Assembly: GCA_001464955.1 (NCBI GenBank)
Contig: LNEM01000030.1
Coordinates: 992,001 to 1,056,000 of the forward strand
Origin: Rhizobiales bacterium Ga0077537
GTDB lineage: Bacteria > Pseudomonadota > Alphaproteobacteria > Rhizobiales > Hyphomicrobiaceae
Length of the DNA: 64,000 nt
Direction: 5' to 3'
How positions within the stretch are numbered: position 1 is the stretch's first letter; each line of letters opens with the position of its first letter. Shown here piece by piece: positions 9,588-17,962 of the stretch. Below the pieces are notes generated by a model that was given only the letters and a program-made list of their open reading frames with translations, was not told the origin of the DNA and did no database searches. The position numbers and the translations under genes are program-made.

Positions 9588-10493
9588 ATGCGTAACACGA
9601 TCGCGATCATGAACACCAAGGGCGGCGTCGGCAAATCGACGATCGTGCTTGCCATCGCCGAGACGCTCGCGACCCATCACGGCAAGAACGTCCTCGTCAT
9701 CGACAGCGACGCCCAGGCGAGCGTCAGCGCCATGTTGATGTCCGTGAACAGTCTGCAGAAATTGCAGGCCGAGCATCGAACGCTGGTCGACTACCTGATC
9801 GCCTCGGTCCTGCAAGGCGCGGAGGCCGAGTGGACCGACTTCGTGGTCGGCGGCGTGTCCGACATCGACGACGCGCGCTCGGTCTATCTGATGCCGAGCG
9901 ACATGCAGCTCACGCTGTTCGAGCGGGAAGTGTCGAAGGAATCGCTTCACGGTCGGCTGCGGGCGGCGATCAGCGGTCTGCTGGGTCGGGCGCGGATCGT
10001 CTTCGACGTCGTGCTGATCGATTGCCCGCCGGGGCTGTCCGTGCTGACGGAATGCTGGCTGCGCGAAGCCGACTACCATCTCTCCCCGACCAAGCCCGAT
10101 TACATCTCGATCTGTGGGCTCGACGTGTTCAGCCGGTTCAAGCAACTCAACCCGGAGATGGGCTTTGCCGAGAATCTCGGGGTTCTGGTGAACATGAAGG
10201 ATCTGCTGTCGGCGGAGGACGACGAGTATCATCGGTGGCTCGCCTCGCATGAGGCCAACCGCTGCTTCCAGCAGGTCCTCCCTCGCATGAACGCGCTTCA
10301 GCAGGCGGCGCGATACCGGACGGAGGAACGCTCGTTCGGCGCTAAGTACCCGGGCGAGATCGGGTCGATCGTCAAGGCGTTGGCCGGTGAGGTGCTGAGC
10401 CGCCTGGCGCCGGAACCCTTGGCGACTTCCACAGTGGCCTCAGCTGCGCCCGAAACGCCGTCGAAGGAAGCCGTCTCCACTCCGGCCGACTAG
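9588..10493 (+). CDS. Solo ParA/MinD-type P-loop ATPase
   Basis: A 301-residue protein with the deviant Walker A motif KGGVGKST (residues 11-18) preceded by IAIMNT, then VLVIDSDAQASVS (A' region) and VLIDCPPGLSVL (Walker B). These are diagnostic of ParA/Soj ATPases, which form nucleotide-dependent dimers on DNA or membrane and position chromosomes, plasmids or protein clusters. There is no parB, centromere-like repeat or replication gene nearby, so it is a solo ParA that may position some other cargo. The C-terminus is a Pro/Ala-rich tail. It is transcribed divergently from the MFS gene across a 285-nt gap. Confidence 0.88.
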   Translation: MRNTIAIMNTKGGVGKSTIVLAIAETLATHHGKNVLVIDSDAQASVSAMLMSVNSLQKLQAEHRTLVDYLIASVLQGAEAEWTDFVVGGVSDIDDARSVYLMPSDMQLTLFEREVSKESLHGRLRAAISGLLGRARIVFDVVLIDCPPGLSVLTECWLREADYHLSPTKPDYISICGLDVFSRFKQLNPEMGFAENLGVLVNMKDLLSAEDDEYHRWLASHEANRCFQQVLPRMNALQQAARYRTEERSFGAKYPGEIGSIVKALAGEVLSRLAPEPLATSTVASAAPETPSKEAVSTPAD

Positions 10494-10549
10494 GTCGCCG
10501 ACTGCGCCATGCGGGAAGCGAGATGTCTCGAAATCGATTATAATTCAAT

Positions 10550-10603
10550 GGTTTAAAATATAAGGGACCGCTCCCCGGTATCTGCAGGCTGGGGAGCGTT
10601 CCC
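10550..10603 (-). terminator. Intrinsic terminator of the DUF465 gene
   Basis: A strong hairpin at 10564-10603: an inner stem CGCTCCCC/GGGGAGCG (10569-10576 with 10591-10598), one mismatch, and an outer GGGA/TCCC. Read on the - strand it is followed by an A/T-rich tract (TTATATTTTAAA), as expected for a Rho-independent terminator. It lies about 67 nt after the DUF465 stop codon and may also slow + strand transcription from the parA-like gene. Confidence 0.7.
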
Positions 10604-10670
10604 CTTGAGTCCGGAGGACCTTTCGCCTGTGCCGCGAACTGCCGCACGAAGGCCCGGCCTCCAGCGACGC

Positions 10671-10850
10671 CTAATGTTTGCGCGAACGCGCCTGCAGCTT
10701 TTCGATCTGTTCCTTAAGTCGCAGCTTCTCGACCTTCAGACGCATGATTTCGTGGTCGGTCGCCGCCGGGCGGGACAGTTCCTGCTCTATACGCCGATCG
10801 AGTACCCTGTGCTTTTCCGCGAGTTCTGCGAGATGGGCAGCTAACGACAT
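10671..10850 (-). CDS. Small DUF465 (YdcH-like) coiled-coil protein
   Basis: A 59-residue highly charged helical protein. It has the DUF465 pattern: an LxxHLAELAEKHRVLDRRIEQEL first helix, then DHEIMRLKVEKLRLKEQIEKL, ending with a basic tail. DUF465 proteins are short coiled coils common in alphaproteobacteria; their function is not established. The start at 10850 is preceded by GGAGAGCAGG and gives the normal family length. It is monocistronic with a clear terminator downstream. Confidence 0.85.
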   Translation of the reverse strand: MSLAAHLAELAEKHRVLDRRIEQELSRPAATDHEIMRLKVEKLRLKEQIEKLQARSRKH

Positions 10851-11066
10851 CCTGCTCTCCTGTTCCGAGTTGCAGACGACGAAAGTGTGACATGACCCGC
10901 CGGAAGTGTCCATCGAGCGGACCCCGGCCTGTGGGTGGAGATCGGAGCGCGGTTGCGGGAGAATGAGTGCTTGTGCCGGCGCGGGAGCCCGTAAAGACTA
11001 TGCCAAAATATTCGACGTCCAGTGCCTGCGACGCCTTGGCGTGGTGCGCCGAGCAGCTATAATCAC

Positions 11067-11645
11067 ATGATGGACAAGAAAGAGATCGAAGACCTTTCGT
11101 TCCGGCAGGATGAGCTCCCGGCCGACCGCAGCCTCGTGATCGTGGACGACGACAAGGCGTTCCTGCAGCGCCTTGGTCGCGCCATGGAGCAACGCGGGTT
11201 CGAGGTCCGCATGGGGTCGTCGGTTTCCGAAGGGCTCGATCTCATTCGCCATCAGCCGCCGGCGTTTGCCATCGTCGACATGCGGCTGGAGGACGGAAAC
11301 GGCCTCGACGTGATCGCCGAACTCGCCAACATCCGCCCGGCCTCGCGCGCTATCGTGCTGACCGGATACGGGAATTTCGCGACGGCCGTCTCCGCCGTGA
11401 AACTCGGCGCGGTGGACTATCTGGCGAAGCCCGCCGATGCCGACGAGGTGACGGACGCGCTGCTCGCACCCGCGAACGAGAAGGCCCAGCCGCCCGAGAA
11501 CCCGATGTCGGCTGACCGGGTCCGCTGGGAGCACATCCAGCGCGTTTACGAACTTTGCAATCGCAATGTCTCCGAGACGGCGCGCCGCCTGAACATGCAC
11601 CGCCGGACCTTGCAGCGGATTTTGGCAAAGCGCGCACCCAAGTAG
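11067..11645 (+). CDS. actR: ActR/RegA-family response regulator
   Basis: A 192-residue two-domain regulator. The receiver domain (about 22-130) has acidic residues Asp27/28, phospho-acceptor Asp71 in AIVDMRLEDGNG, Thr99 and Lys121 (YLAKPADADEV). The C-terminal Fis-type helix-turn-helix carries the near-invariant family signature ETARRLNMHRRTLQRILAKR. ActR/RegA/PrrA regulators control redox-responsive genes for carbon and nitrogen fixation, respiration and, in rhizobia, acid tolerance. The cognate membrane kinase (ActS/RegB) normally sits next to it but is not in this window, so the pair is split or the kinase lies elsewhere. Two ATGs are in tandem at 11067 and 11070. Confidence 0.92.
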   Translation: MMDKKEIEDLSFRQDELPADRSLVIVDDDKAFLQRLGRAMEQRGFEVRMGSSVSEGLDLIRHQPPAFAIVDMRLEDGNGLDVIAELANIRPASRAIVLTGYGNFATAVSAVKLGAVDYLAKPADADEVTDALLAPANEKAQPPENPMSADRVRWEHIQRVYELCNRNVSETARRLNMHRRTLQRILAKRAPK

Positions 11646-11726
11646 CGGTGGCGTGCCGGACGCTCAGAGCCGCCATGGTGCATGGCACGCCCGCCCGACT
11701 GATCGCTTGATCGAGCCCGGGCGAGG

Positions 11727-14108
11727 TTACGATCTGGGACTGGCGCCCGACTTCGCCAGGCCCAGGATCTCGCCGAGGCTGACCGTGTTTGGATCGGCCT
11801 CCAGCACATAGAGACCCAGCCCCACGACCAGAGCCGGCATCACGACGATGTGCGTGAAGGCCAGAATGCGGCGCAGCAGTGGTCGCTTCTCGATCCACGA
11901 GTTCACGCGCAGGATCGAGATCCCGATCATCAGGCTGACCAGCATGTAGTCGAGAAGGAAGATCCGGTCGGACACCGTCGCCGTGTCGGAATCGAGCTTC
12001 GGCAACGAGAGATACAGCGCGACGGCAGACAGCAGCGCCGTCACCTGGATCGTGACGATCGCCTCGAAATGATCGTTGGAGATGAAGACCGACAGGTACG
12101 CGACGATCAGGATGAAGGCCAGCGGGATGACGACGCGAAGATAGTAGTCGGTCGTTTGCCGCGCCATGGTCCACACGAACGAGGCCTTGTAGTAGGGGAT
12201 CGCGCTCGGGACGTGCGTATAGGCATCGAGCAGGGGCACGAAATCTTCCTCGTAGCCGACGTATTGCGATTTGACGTCCCAGCCGTCGGTCGCCACCTGT
12301 CGGTCCCTGAGGGCGAGTGGCGGCGGCTGCACGACGAACGCGAGATCGCTTCGCCGCGGCTGCAGATCGATCGAGAACCGCTGCTTGTCGAACGGATAGG
12401 AGGCGAGGTCGGGCTCGAACGTAAACCGGCCGGTGACCTTGTAGAGCTTCATGTTGGTCGGATACGATGTGCTCGGCCCACCGGGATGCAGTGTTTCAAT
12501 CGAGACGTGCCGTCCGTTCGAGCGCGGGTCGAGATAGGCGTTCGTCATCTCGAGGCGCGTGATGTCGATGCCTTCACCGCCACGCATCGACAGGTGGAAC
12601 TCGGCGAAGAAGGTCTTGTCGTTGTCGTCGATCCGATGCGCCCTGACGAGATCCACATCCATGTAGACCGTCGGGATGCGCCGCAGTGACCCATCCTGCG
12701 TGCGCACGAACTGGATCGGCGCAAGCTGTGTGCGCCCAAGCCCTTGCGGCAGCATGACGACGAAAGGCGTCTTCACGGCGGCCCGGGATTGGGCATGGAA
12801 AGACCAGTTCTCAAACGTTCCCCGGAACGCCCCGCGCCCCGCAGCATACGTGCTCGACAACTGGTCGACGATCTGGCGCCTGAGCGTGCCGGGATCGGAC
12901 CCGGGCGGAGCGGACCGCGCCGCATCGACGACCAGCGCCACCATGTCGGCATACCGCGCACCGACGGCGATTGCGCGCATGTTTGCGCTCTCGAGCGGAT
13001 CGGGGATCGTGATGGCGGGGCGCGGTTTGCACTCGCCCTTGGCCCAGCCGGGTGCGTCGAGCTGCGGTTTGCCCTCGAACATCCAGGTAGCGGGCGGATC
13101 TCGTTCGATCTTGCGCCGGATGCGGTCGTTGTCGACCTCTGGCAGCCGATCCCACGCGAGCTGGTAGATGGCGTTGAGATATCCGTTGGCGCGTTTCGGT
13201 TCGAGCCCATCGATCCGGCCTGTAACGAACAGCGCAGGAGCGAACTTGAGAGCCGAGAGTCGCTCGATCACGGTATCGGCGCGCCCGGAGCCGAGACCGA
13301 GCACGAGCACATCGGGGAGCCGCTCCTGGATGTCCCGCAATGCCGCGTCGAGGGCTGTGACGTCGAGCCCGTCGCCGTCGGGCGGAATACGGTGGTCGGC
13401 GACGATGCGGCCGTCCGGAAGAGCCGCCTTGAGGCCGTCTCCGAGCCCTTCGCTGAACACCGTGCCCTTGACGCCGAGAAAGGCGACGCGTGTCCATTCC
13501 ATGGCGCCGACGAAAGCGGTCATCGTCGGCACGCGGTCGTCATCCTGTGACGCCGCCGTGGTGAAGACGTTTGCGTGCTTGGCGAACATCTTCGTGACGG
13601 AGATGTTCGAAAGGAACGGGACGCCCCGTTCCTCGATGGTCTTGCCGAGGGCGTCGAACACCGCTTGGCCCCGCTGGGAGCCGGTCAGACCGACCATGGC
13701 CAGCAGGCTCGGATCGGAAAGTGCCGCGCGCACGCCCGCCACGGCGAGATTGTCGTTGCGCACGTCATCCTGGAACGAAAGGGCCACCCGGCGACCGTGG
13801 ATGCCGCCCTTCTCGTTGGCGGCGTCGGCCGCCAGTCGCGTCATGCGCGCGATGGCGCCGGTCTCGCCGGTATCGAAACAGCTGTCCCGGCGCGAGGAAA
13901 GATGGATCGAGATGGTCAGGGGCGGCAGGCGCGCCGCCTCGGCAGCGACGGCCGTCTGGGCCACGGCCGATCCTTGGCCTGCGACAACCCAAGAAACGAC
14001 CACCGCCAGCAGCATGGCGATGAAGGCGACGGCACTCACCGGCAACCGTGAACGCGCCTGACAATAAGGGCTGAGACCGTCGCCCGGCGCCCACCTACGC
14101 ATGACCAT
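11727..14108 (-). CDS. Fusion of a type I periplasmic binding protein with a pentameric ligand-gated (Cys-loop family) ion channel
   Basis: A 793-residue protein. Residues about 23-50 form a signal/anchor segment. Residues about 63-470 are a Leu/Ile/Val-binding-type periplasmic domain (DAANEKGGIHGRRVALSFQD, then AMVGLTGSQRG and PFLSNIS). Residues about 478-652 form a pLGIC ligand-binding beta-sandwich with the Pro-loop SYPFDKQRFSIDL (570-582) lacking the flanking Cys pair, as in other prokaryotic members. Four membrane helices follow: M1 (YYLRVVIPLAF), M2 (HFEAIVTIQVTALLSAVALY, then LPK), M3 (SDRIFLLDYMLVSLMIG) and M4 near 746-768. The Glu of FEAIVT occupies the -2' position seen in cation-selective GLIC. 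It should form a pentameric inner-membrane channel gated by a ligand captured by the binding domain. The start at 14108 follows AGCAGG; an ATG at 14102 is also possible. Neighbours suggest no ligand. Confidence 0.9.
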   Translation of the reverse strand: MVMRRWAPGDGLSPYCQARSRLPVSAVAFIAMLLAVVVSWVVAGQGSAVAQTAVAAEAARLPPLTISIHLSSRRDSCFDTGETGAIARMTRLAADAANEKGGIHGRRVALSFQDDVRNDNLAVAGVRAALSDPSLLAMVGLTGSQRGQAVFDALGKTIEERGVPFLSNISVTKMFAKHANVFTTAASQDDDRVPTMTAFVGAMEWTRVAFLGVKGTVFSEGLGDGLKAALPDGRIVADHRIPPDGDGLDVTALDAALRDIQERLPDVLVLGLGSGRADTVIERLSALKFAPALFVTGRIDGLEPKRANGYLNAIYQLAWDRLPEVDNDRIRRKIERDPPATWMFEGKPQLDAPGWAKGECKPRPAITIPDPLESANMRAIAVGARYADMVALVVDAARSAPPGSDPGTLRRQIVDQLSSTYAAGRGAFRGTFENWSFHAQSRAAVKTPFVVMLPQGLGRTQLAPIQFVRTQDGSLRRIPTVYMDVDLVRAHRIDDNDKTFFAEFHLSMRGGEGIDITRLEMTNAYLDPRSNGRHVSIETLHPGGPSTSYPTNMKLYKVTGRFTFEPDLASYPFDKQRFSIDLQPRRSDLAFVVQPPPLALRDRQVATDGWDVKSQYVGYEEDFVPLLDAYTHVPSAIPYYKASFVWTMARQTTDYYLRVVIPLAFILIVAYLSVFISNDHFEAIVTIQVTALLSAVALYLSLPKLDSDTATVSDRIFLLDYMLVSLMIGISILRVNSWIEKRPLLRRILAFTHIVVMPALVVGLGLYVLEADPNTVSLGEILGLAKSGASPRS

Positions 14109-14249
14109 GTAAAAACCTGCTCGTGGCGATCCCCGGTCCCCCCGGGCCCTTTGGTCGATAGCCGCTGCACTGCCCGGAGGCAATCACTCTGGCGCCACAG
14201 GTCAGGGGCGATGCGGCCGGAAACGTGCGTCGCAGTGCCGACGAAAGAA

Positions 14250-14277
14250 AGGCGGCCCGGAATGCACCGAGCCGCCT
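14250..14277 (-). terminator. Probable intrinsic terminator of the aldolase gene
   Basis: Inverted repeat AGGCGGC/GCCGCCT (14250-14256 with 14271-14277) 33 nt beyond the aldolase stop. Read on the - strand it is followed by TTTCTTTCG. The short U-rich tail makes termination plausible. Confidence 0.55.
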
Positions 14278-14309
14278 CGAAAAGCGTATCCGATCGTGAA
14301 AAGGAGCGG

Positions 14310-15329
14310 CTATGCCGCCTTTTCTAGCCCCTGCGCCCACTTTCCGGCGGCGGCAAGGCCGTTCATCTTGGCGCGATGCGCGAAGGCCTTGGCGCCAGCG
14401 GCTTCATTCTCGGGCTTGCCACTCCACGCCTTGAGCGCCGCAGCCTGCAGCGCCCGCCCGTAGGAGAACGTCAGATTCCACGGCAGCTTGCCCATGGCGT
14501 TCATGAGATGGAGGTGAGCCGTTGCATCCTCGTCGGACTGGCCACCCGACAGGAAGGCGATGCCGGGGACGGCGGCAGGCACCGTCCGCTTAAGAACCTT
14601 TACTGTCTTCTCGGCCACTTCCTCGCGGCTCGCCTGCTTCGGCGACTTCTTGCCCGAGATCACCATGTTGGGCTTGAGCACGATCTGCTCGAGGGTGACG
14701 CGGTTGTAGTAGAGTTCCTGGAATACGTCCTTGAGCACCCACTCGGTCACTTCGGCGCAGCGGTCGATGTCATGCGCGCCGTCCATCAGCACTTCCGGCT
14801 CGACGATCGGAACGAGCCCGCCCTCGAGGCAGATCGCGGCGTAGCGCGCGAGCGCGTGGCTGTTGGCCTTGATGCACGTGTAGCTCGGGATGCCGGCACC
14901 GATGTCGATCACGGCGCGCCACTTGGCGAACTTGGCGCCGAGAGCGACGTACTCCTTGACCCGCTCCGGCAGCTTGTCGAGACCTTCCGTGATCACCTCG
15001 CCGGGCGAGAACTGCAGCGGCTTGGTGCCGGCATCGACCTTGATTCCCGGCAGCGAGCCGGCATCGGAAATGATCTTGGCGAGCGGCGTGCCGTCCTTGG
15101 CCTTCTGGCGCAGCGTCTCGTCGTAGAGGATGACGCCGGAGATGTAGTTCTTCATGGCGTCGTTGGAGCGGAACAGCATCTCGCGATAGTCGCGGCGGCT
15201 GTCTGCCGTCGACTCGGTCTTGATCGAGTCGAACCGCTTCTTGATCGTGCCGGAGCTTTCGTCCGCAGCGAGGATGCCGCGGCCGGGTGCGACCATGGCT
15301 TGGGCCACTTGCTCGAGGGTCATCGTCAT
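14310..15329 (-). CDS. fbaB: Class I fructose-bisphosphate aldolase
   Basis: A 339-residue cytoplasmic enzyme of the eukaryote-like class I type: MVAPGRGILAADESSGTIKKRF at the N-terminus, LYDETLRQ, the phosphate-binding and catalytic region IVLKPNMVISGKK with the Schiff-base Lys, and FLSGGQSDEDATAHL. It cleaves fructose-1,6-bisphosphate reversibly to DHAP and glyceraldehyde-3-phosphate without metal. The ATG at 15329 has GGAGA eight bases upstream; a second ATG lies six bases inside. It is a single gene followed by its own hairpin. The symbol reflects class I function; this type is also called fba or fda. Confidence 0.93.
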   Translation of the reverse strand: MTMTLEQVAQAMVAPGRGILAADESSGTIKKRFDSIKTESTADSRRDYREMLFRSNDAMKNYISGVILYDETLRQKAKDGTPLAKIISDAGSLPGIKVDAGTKPLQFSPGEVITEGLDKLPERVKEYVALGAKFAKWRAVIDIGAGIPSYTCIKANSHALARYAAICLEGGLVPIVEPEVLMDGAHDIDRCAEVTEWVLKDVFQELYYNRVTLEQIVLKPNMVISGKKSPKQASREEVAEKTVKVLKRTVPAAVPGIAFLSGGQSDEDATAHLHLMNAMGKLPWNLTFSYGRALQAAALKAWSGKPENEAAGAKAFAHRAKMNGLAAAGKWAQGLEKAA

Positions 15330-15521
15330 GAGGTTCGTCTCCACTGGCGGGTCTGTCGCGAGCCACCGAAATTTTGGTGCGGCACGTCTAGCGCGGATTG
15401 CCCGCCCTGGCCAAGTGCCCTCGTTGATCCGACTGCGAACAAGTTGAATGTTGACGATCGTTCAATTAATCGTTTGATCCGCATCACGCGCGACGGGCGA
15501 CCAGTCGGTTAACCAGCCAGC

Positions 15522-15920
15522 ATGCGCAGATCGATACCGATGACCCGGCGACATCCGACCCCATCCGAACGACGCTGGCCGCATCTCGCCGCCGGCTTGA
15601 CGCTGCTGGTGCTGTCGACATTCGGGGTGCGTGCCGCCGATGCTCCAGGCGACGCCGCCCGGCGGCAGGGCGAGGCGATCCTCCAGGAAAAATGCGCCCG
15701 TTGCCACGCCATCGGCGCGTCCGGGTCGAGCCCACATCAAGCGGCCCCGCCATTTCGCGAGCTGTCGGCACGCTACCCGGTCGGCCATCTGGCCGAGGCG
15801 TTCGCCGAGGGCATCACCACTGGTCATCCCGACATGCCGGAGTTCGCCTTTTCAAGCGCCGAGATTGAGGCCATTCTGGCCTACATCGAACATGTCAGCA
15901 CAAAGCCGCGAGCCGACTGA
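15522..15920 (+). CDS. Secreted monohaem cytochrome c
   Basis: A 132-residue protein with a signal peptide (an unusually long basic n-region, hydrophobic core near 22-37, cleavage near VRAAD). The mature part has one haem-binding site, CARCH (Cys58, Cys61, His62), and a likely axial Met105 in HPDMPEF, the class I arrangement. The C-terminal helix EIEAILAYIEHV is typical. It would carry electrons in the periplasm. It is followed within about 50 nt by the dioxygenase gene, but no oxidase or dehydrogenase partner is adjacent. Translation could also begin at the ATG at 15540. Confidence 0.85.
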   Translation: MRRSIPMTRRHPTPSERRWPHLAAGLTLLVLSTFGVRAADAPGDAARRQGEAILQEKCARCHAIGASGSSPHQAAPPFRELSARYPVGHLAEAFAEGITTGHPDMPEFAFSSAEIEAILAYIEHVSTKPRAD

Positions 15921-15968
15921 GTATCCGAGACCGTCGACGCGCCGGTGCTGCGAACTGCGGAGATCGCC

Positions 15969-16868
15969 ATGCTCACGATTACCCCCATCGGCAGGACGCT
16001 CGGGGCCCGGATCGAAGGCGTCGACCTGTCGAGGCCGCTCTCCCGGGCCGACAAGGCCGCGATCCTGCGCGCCTTCGGGCGCTACGCCGTCCTCTGCTTC
16101 CCGAAGCAGTCCCTGGACCCGGTGCAGCACAAGGCCTTTGCCCGCGAATTCGGCTCGCTGGAGGTCAACGTCGCCGCCGGTCACTACACGGTGCCGGGAC
16201 ATCCCGAGGTCATGGTGCTGTCCAACATCGTCGAGAACGGCAAGCCGATCGGTCTCGCGGACGCCGGCCAGGACTGGCACACCGACATGAGCTATTCCGA
16301 GCCCGTGGCGTTCCTGAACGTGCTGCAGGCGATCAAGGTGCCGTTCCGCGACGGCGTGCCGCTCGGCTGCACGGAGTTCCTGGACATGGCCGCCGCCTAC
16401 GACGACCTGCCCGCCGCCATCAAGATGCGCATCGAGGGGATGACAGCCACCCACGACTTCAACAAGTTCTGGGAGGAAATGCTCAAACGCCCGGGCACGC
16501 AGCGCAAACCCCTGACGCCCGAGCAGCGCGCGGCCAAGCCGCCCGTCTCGCACCCGATCGTGCTCACCCATCCGATCTCGGGGCGCAAGGCGCTCTACTG
16601 CACGGTGGGCTATGTCACCCACATCGACGGAGTATCGAAAGCCGAAAGCGACGAGCTGCTGGCCGTCCTTTTCGCGCACCAGCTCCAGGAGAAGTACAAG
16701 TACAAGCACCTCTGGTCCGAGGGCGATGTTCTGTGTTGGGACAATCTCTGGACCATGCACAACGCCGTCGCGGACTACCGGCCGGACGAGCATCGCCACA
16801 TGCGCCGCTGTCAGGTGATGGCGGACTGGGTGTTCTCGCCCGAGGCGAAGGCACTGGCTGCAGCCTGA
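15969..16868 (+). CDS. TauD/TfdA-family Fe(II)/2-oxoglutarate dioxygenase
   Basis: A 299-residue enzyme. The family N-terminus is present (TPIGRTLGARIEGVDLSRPL). The iron site is His104 and Asp106 in WHTDMSY, with distal His264 in WTMHNAVADY; a conserved Arg for 2-oxoglutarate lies in HRHMRR (275-280). Such enzymes hydroxylate taurine, alkyl sulfates, phenoxyacetates or similar, consuming O2 and 2-oxoglutarate and releasing CO2 and succinate. The ATG at 15969 was chosen over 15945 because it has GGAG seven bases upstream and starts at the conserved region. It converges on a Bug-type binding-protein gene. Substrate unknown. Confidence 0.9.
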   Translation: MLTITPIGRTLGARIEGVDLSRPLSRADKAAILRAFGRYAVLCFPKQSLDPVQHKAFAREFGSLEVNVAAGHYTVPGHPEVMVLSNIVENGKPIGLADAGQDWHTDMSYSEPVAFLNVLQAIKVPFRDGVPLGCTEFLDMAAAYDDLPAAIKMRIEGMTATHDFNKFWEEMLKRPGTQRKPLTPEQRAAKPPVSHPIVLTHPISGRKALYCTVGYVTHIDGVSKAESDELLAVLFAHQLQEKYKYKHLWSEGDVLCWDNLWTMHNAVADYRPDEHRHMRRCQVMADWVFSPEAKALAAA

Positions 16869-16880
16869 TCCGGCAACGAC

Positions 16881-16908
16881 GCGGCAGGAGAATGATGCGA
16901 CCTGCCGC
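16881..16908. terminator. Bidirectional hairpin between convergent genes
   Basis: Perfect inverted repeat GCGGCAGG/CCTGCCGC (16881-16888 with 16901-16908, 12-nt loop) placed exactly in the 51-nt gap between the convergent dioxygenase and Bug-protein genes. No T-run is present, so it may work as a transcript-end stabiliser rather than a full intrinsic terminator. Confidence 0.5.
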
Positions 16909-16919
16909 GCCGCTGACGG

Positions 16920-17891
16920 CTATTCGATCTTGATGTTCGCCGTCTTGACGAGTTCTGCCAGTGCCTTCCGGTCCTGTTCACGGAAGGCCGCGATCTCCTC
17001 GGGCGTCTGCAACACCGGCACTGCGCCGGCGAGTTTCAGCTTCGCTTTCATGTCGTCGGTTTTGGAGATTTCGACGACCTTCTCATTGAGCTTGGCGATG
17101 ATCTCCTTCGAGGTGCCGCCCGGCGCCCAGAGCGTGAACCAGAGCGGCACGTCGCAGTTGGGAAACCCCGCCTCGGTGAGTGTCGGAACGTCGGGGAAGT
17201 CTTCCATGCGCTGCGAGTGGTTGACCGCGAACATGTGGAGTTTCCCGGCCTTCACGTGCGGCAGCGTCACGGGCTCGTTCATCAGCTGGATGTTGCCGGC
17301 GAGGAGATCGGTCAGGCTGTCTGCTCCACCCCGGTAGGGCACGTGCAGGATGTCCACGCCCGCCTTCGCCTTGAAGGCTTCGAATCTGAGGTGCGGCGTC
17401 GTACCGTTTCCCGATGAACCGAACGCCAGTTTGCCCGGGTTCTTTTTCGCATGGTCGAGAACTTCGCCGATCGTCTTCGGCCCGACGCCGGCTCCGATCA
17501 CGTGTCCGCAGAGAATGTCGCCGACGCGCGCGACGGGCATGAGGCTGTCGGCGTCGTAGTTCACCTTGCGCACCATCGGGAGGAAGACCGTCGTCGTCGC
17601 CCCGGTGATCAGGAAGGTGTAGCCGTCGGGCGTGGCCTTGGCCGCTGCCTCCGTGCCGATCATCCCGCTGGCGCCACCGCGGTTCTCGATCACGAACTGC
17701 CGCCCGAACGCCTGCGTGAGCTTGTCCGCCCAGGGACGCGCAACGGCGTCGGTACCGCCTCCGGCAGCGAACGGCACGATGATCTTGACGGGTTTGTCTG
17801 GCCAGCCCGATGCCTGGGAGGTAGCCCCGAGCGGTATCGCCGAAGCGGCGACCGCTCCCCCTCCGATCTGTAGAAATCTCCTGCGAAGCAT
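16920..17891 (-). CDS. Tripartite tricarboxylate transporter (Bug/TctC) solute-binding protein
   Basis: A 323-residue secreted protein. The N-terminus RRRFLQIGGGAVAAS looks like a Tat-type signal. The mature part has the Bug-family signatures WPDKPVKIIVPFAAGGGTD, ENRGGASGMIGTEAAAKATPDGYT, PYRGGADSLTDLLAGNIQ and DVPTLTEAGFP. Bug proteins bind small carboxylates, amides or aromatic acids in the periplasm; most exist as orphans far from TctAB membrane partners, as here. The start at 17891 has GAGGAG seven bases before it. The adjacent dioxygenase gene is convergent, so a shared pathway is only speculative. Confidence 0.92.
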   Translation of the reverse strand: MLRRRFLQIGGGAVAASAIPLGATSQASGWPDKPVKIIVPFAAGGGTDAVARPWADKLTQAFGRQFVIENRGGASGMIGTEAAAKATPDGYTFLITGATTTVFLPMVRKVNYDADSLMPVARVGDILCGHVIGAGVGPKTIGEVLDHAKKNPGKLAFGSSGNGTTPHLRFEAFKAKAGVDILHVPYRGGADSLTDLLAGNIQLMNEPVTLPHVKAGKLHMFAVNHSQRMEDFPDVPTLTEAGFPNCDVPLWFTLWAPGGTSKEIIAKLNEKVVEISKTDDMKAKLKLAGAVPVLQTPEEIAAFREQDRKALAELVKTANIKIE

Positions 17892-17962
17892 GACGTATCT
17901 CCTCACCCGCCGAACGTGTTTTTTTCAACAGTTCGAATCGGACGGAGCTGCCGTTCGGCTCG

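Noticed and set aside
12744-13550. Open frame antisense to the channel fusion gene
   Set aside because: Shadow reading of a strongly supported gene; composition is not protein-like and no family signature is seen.
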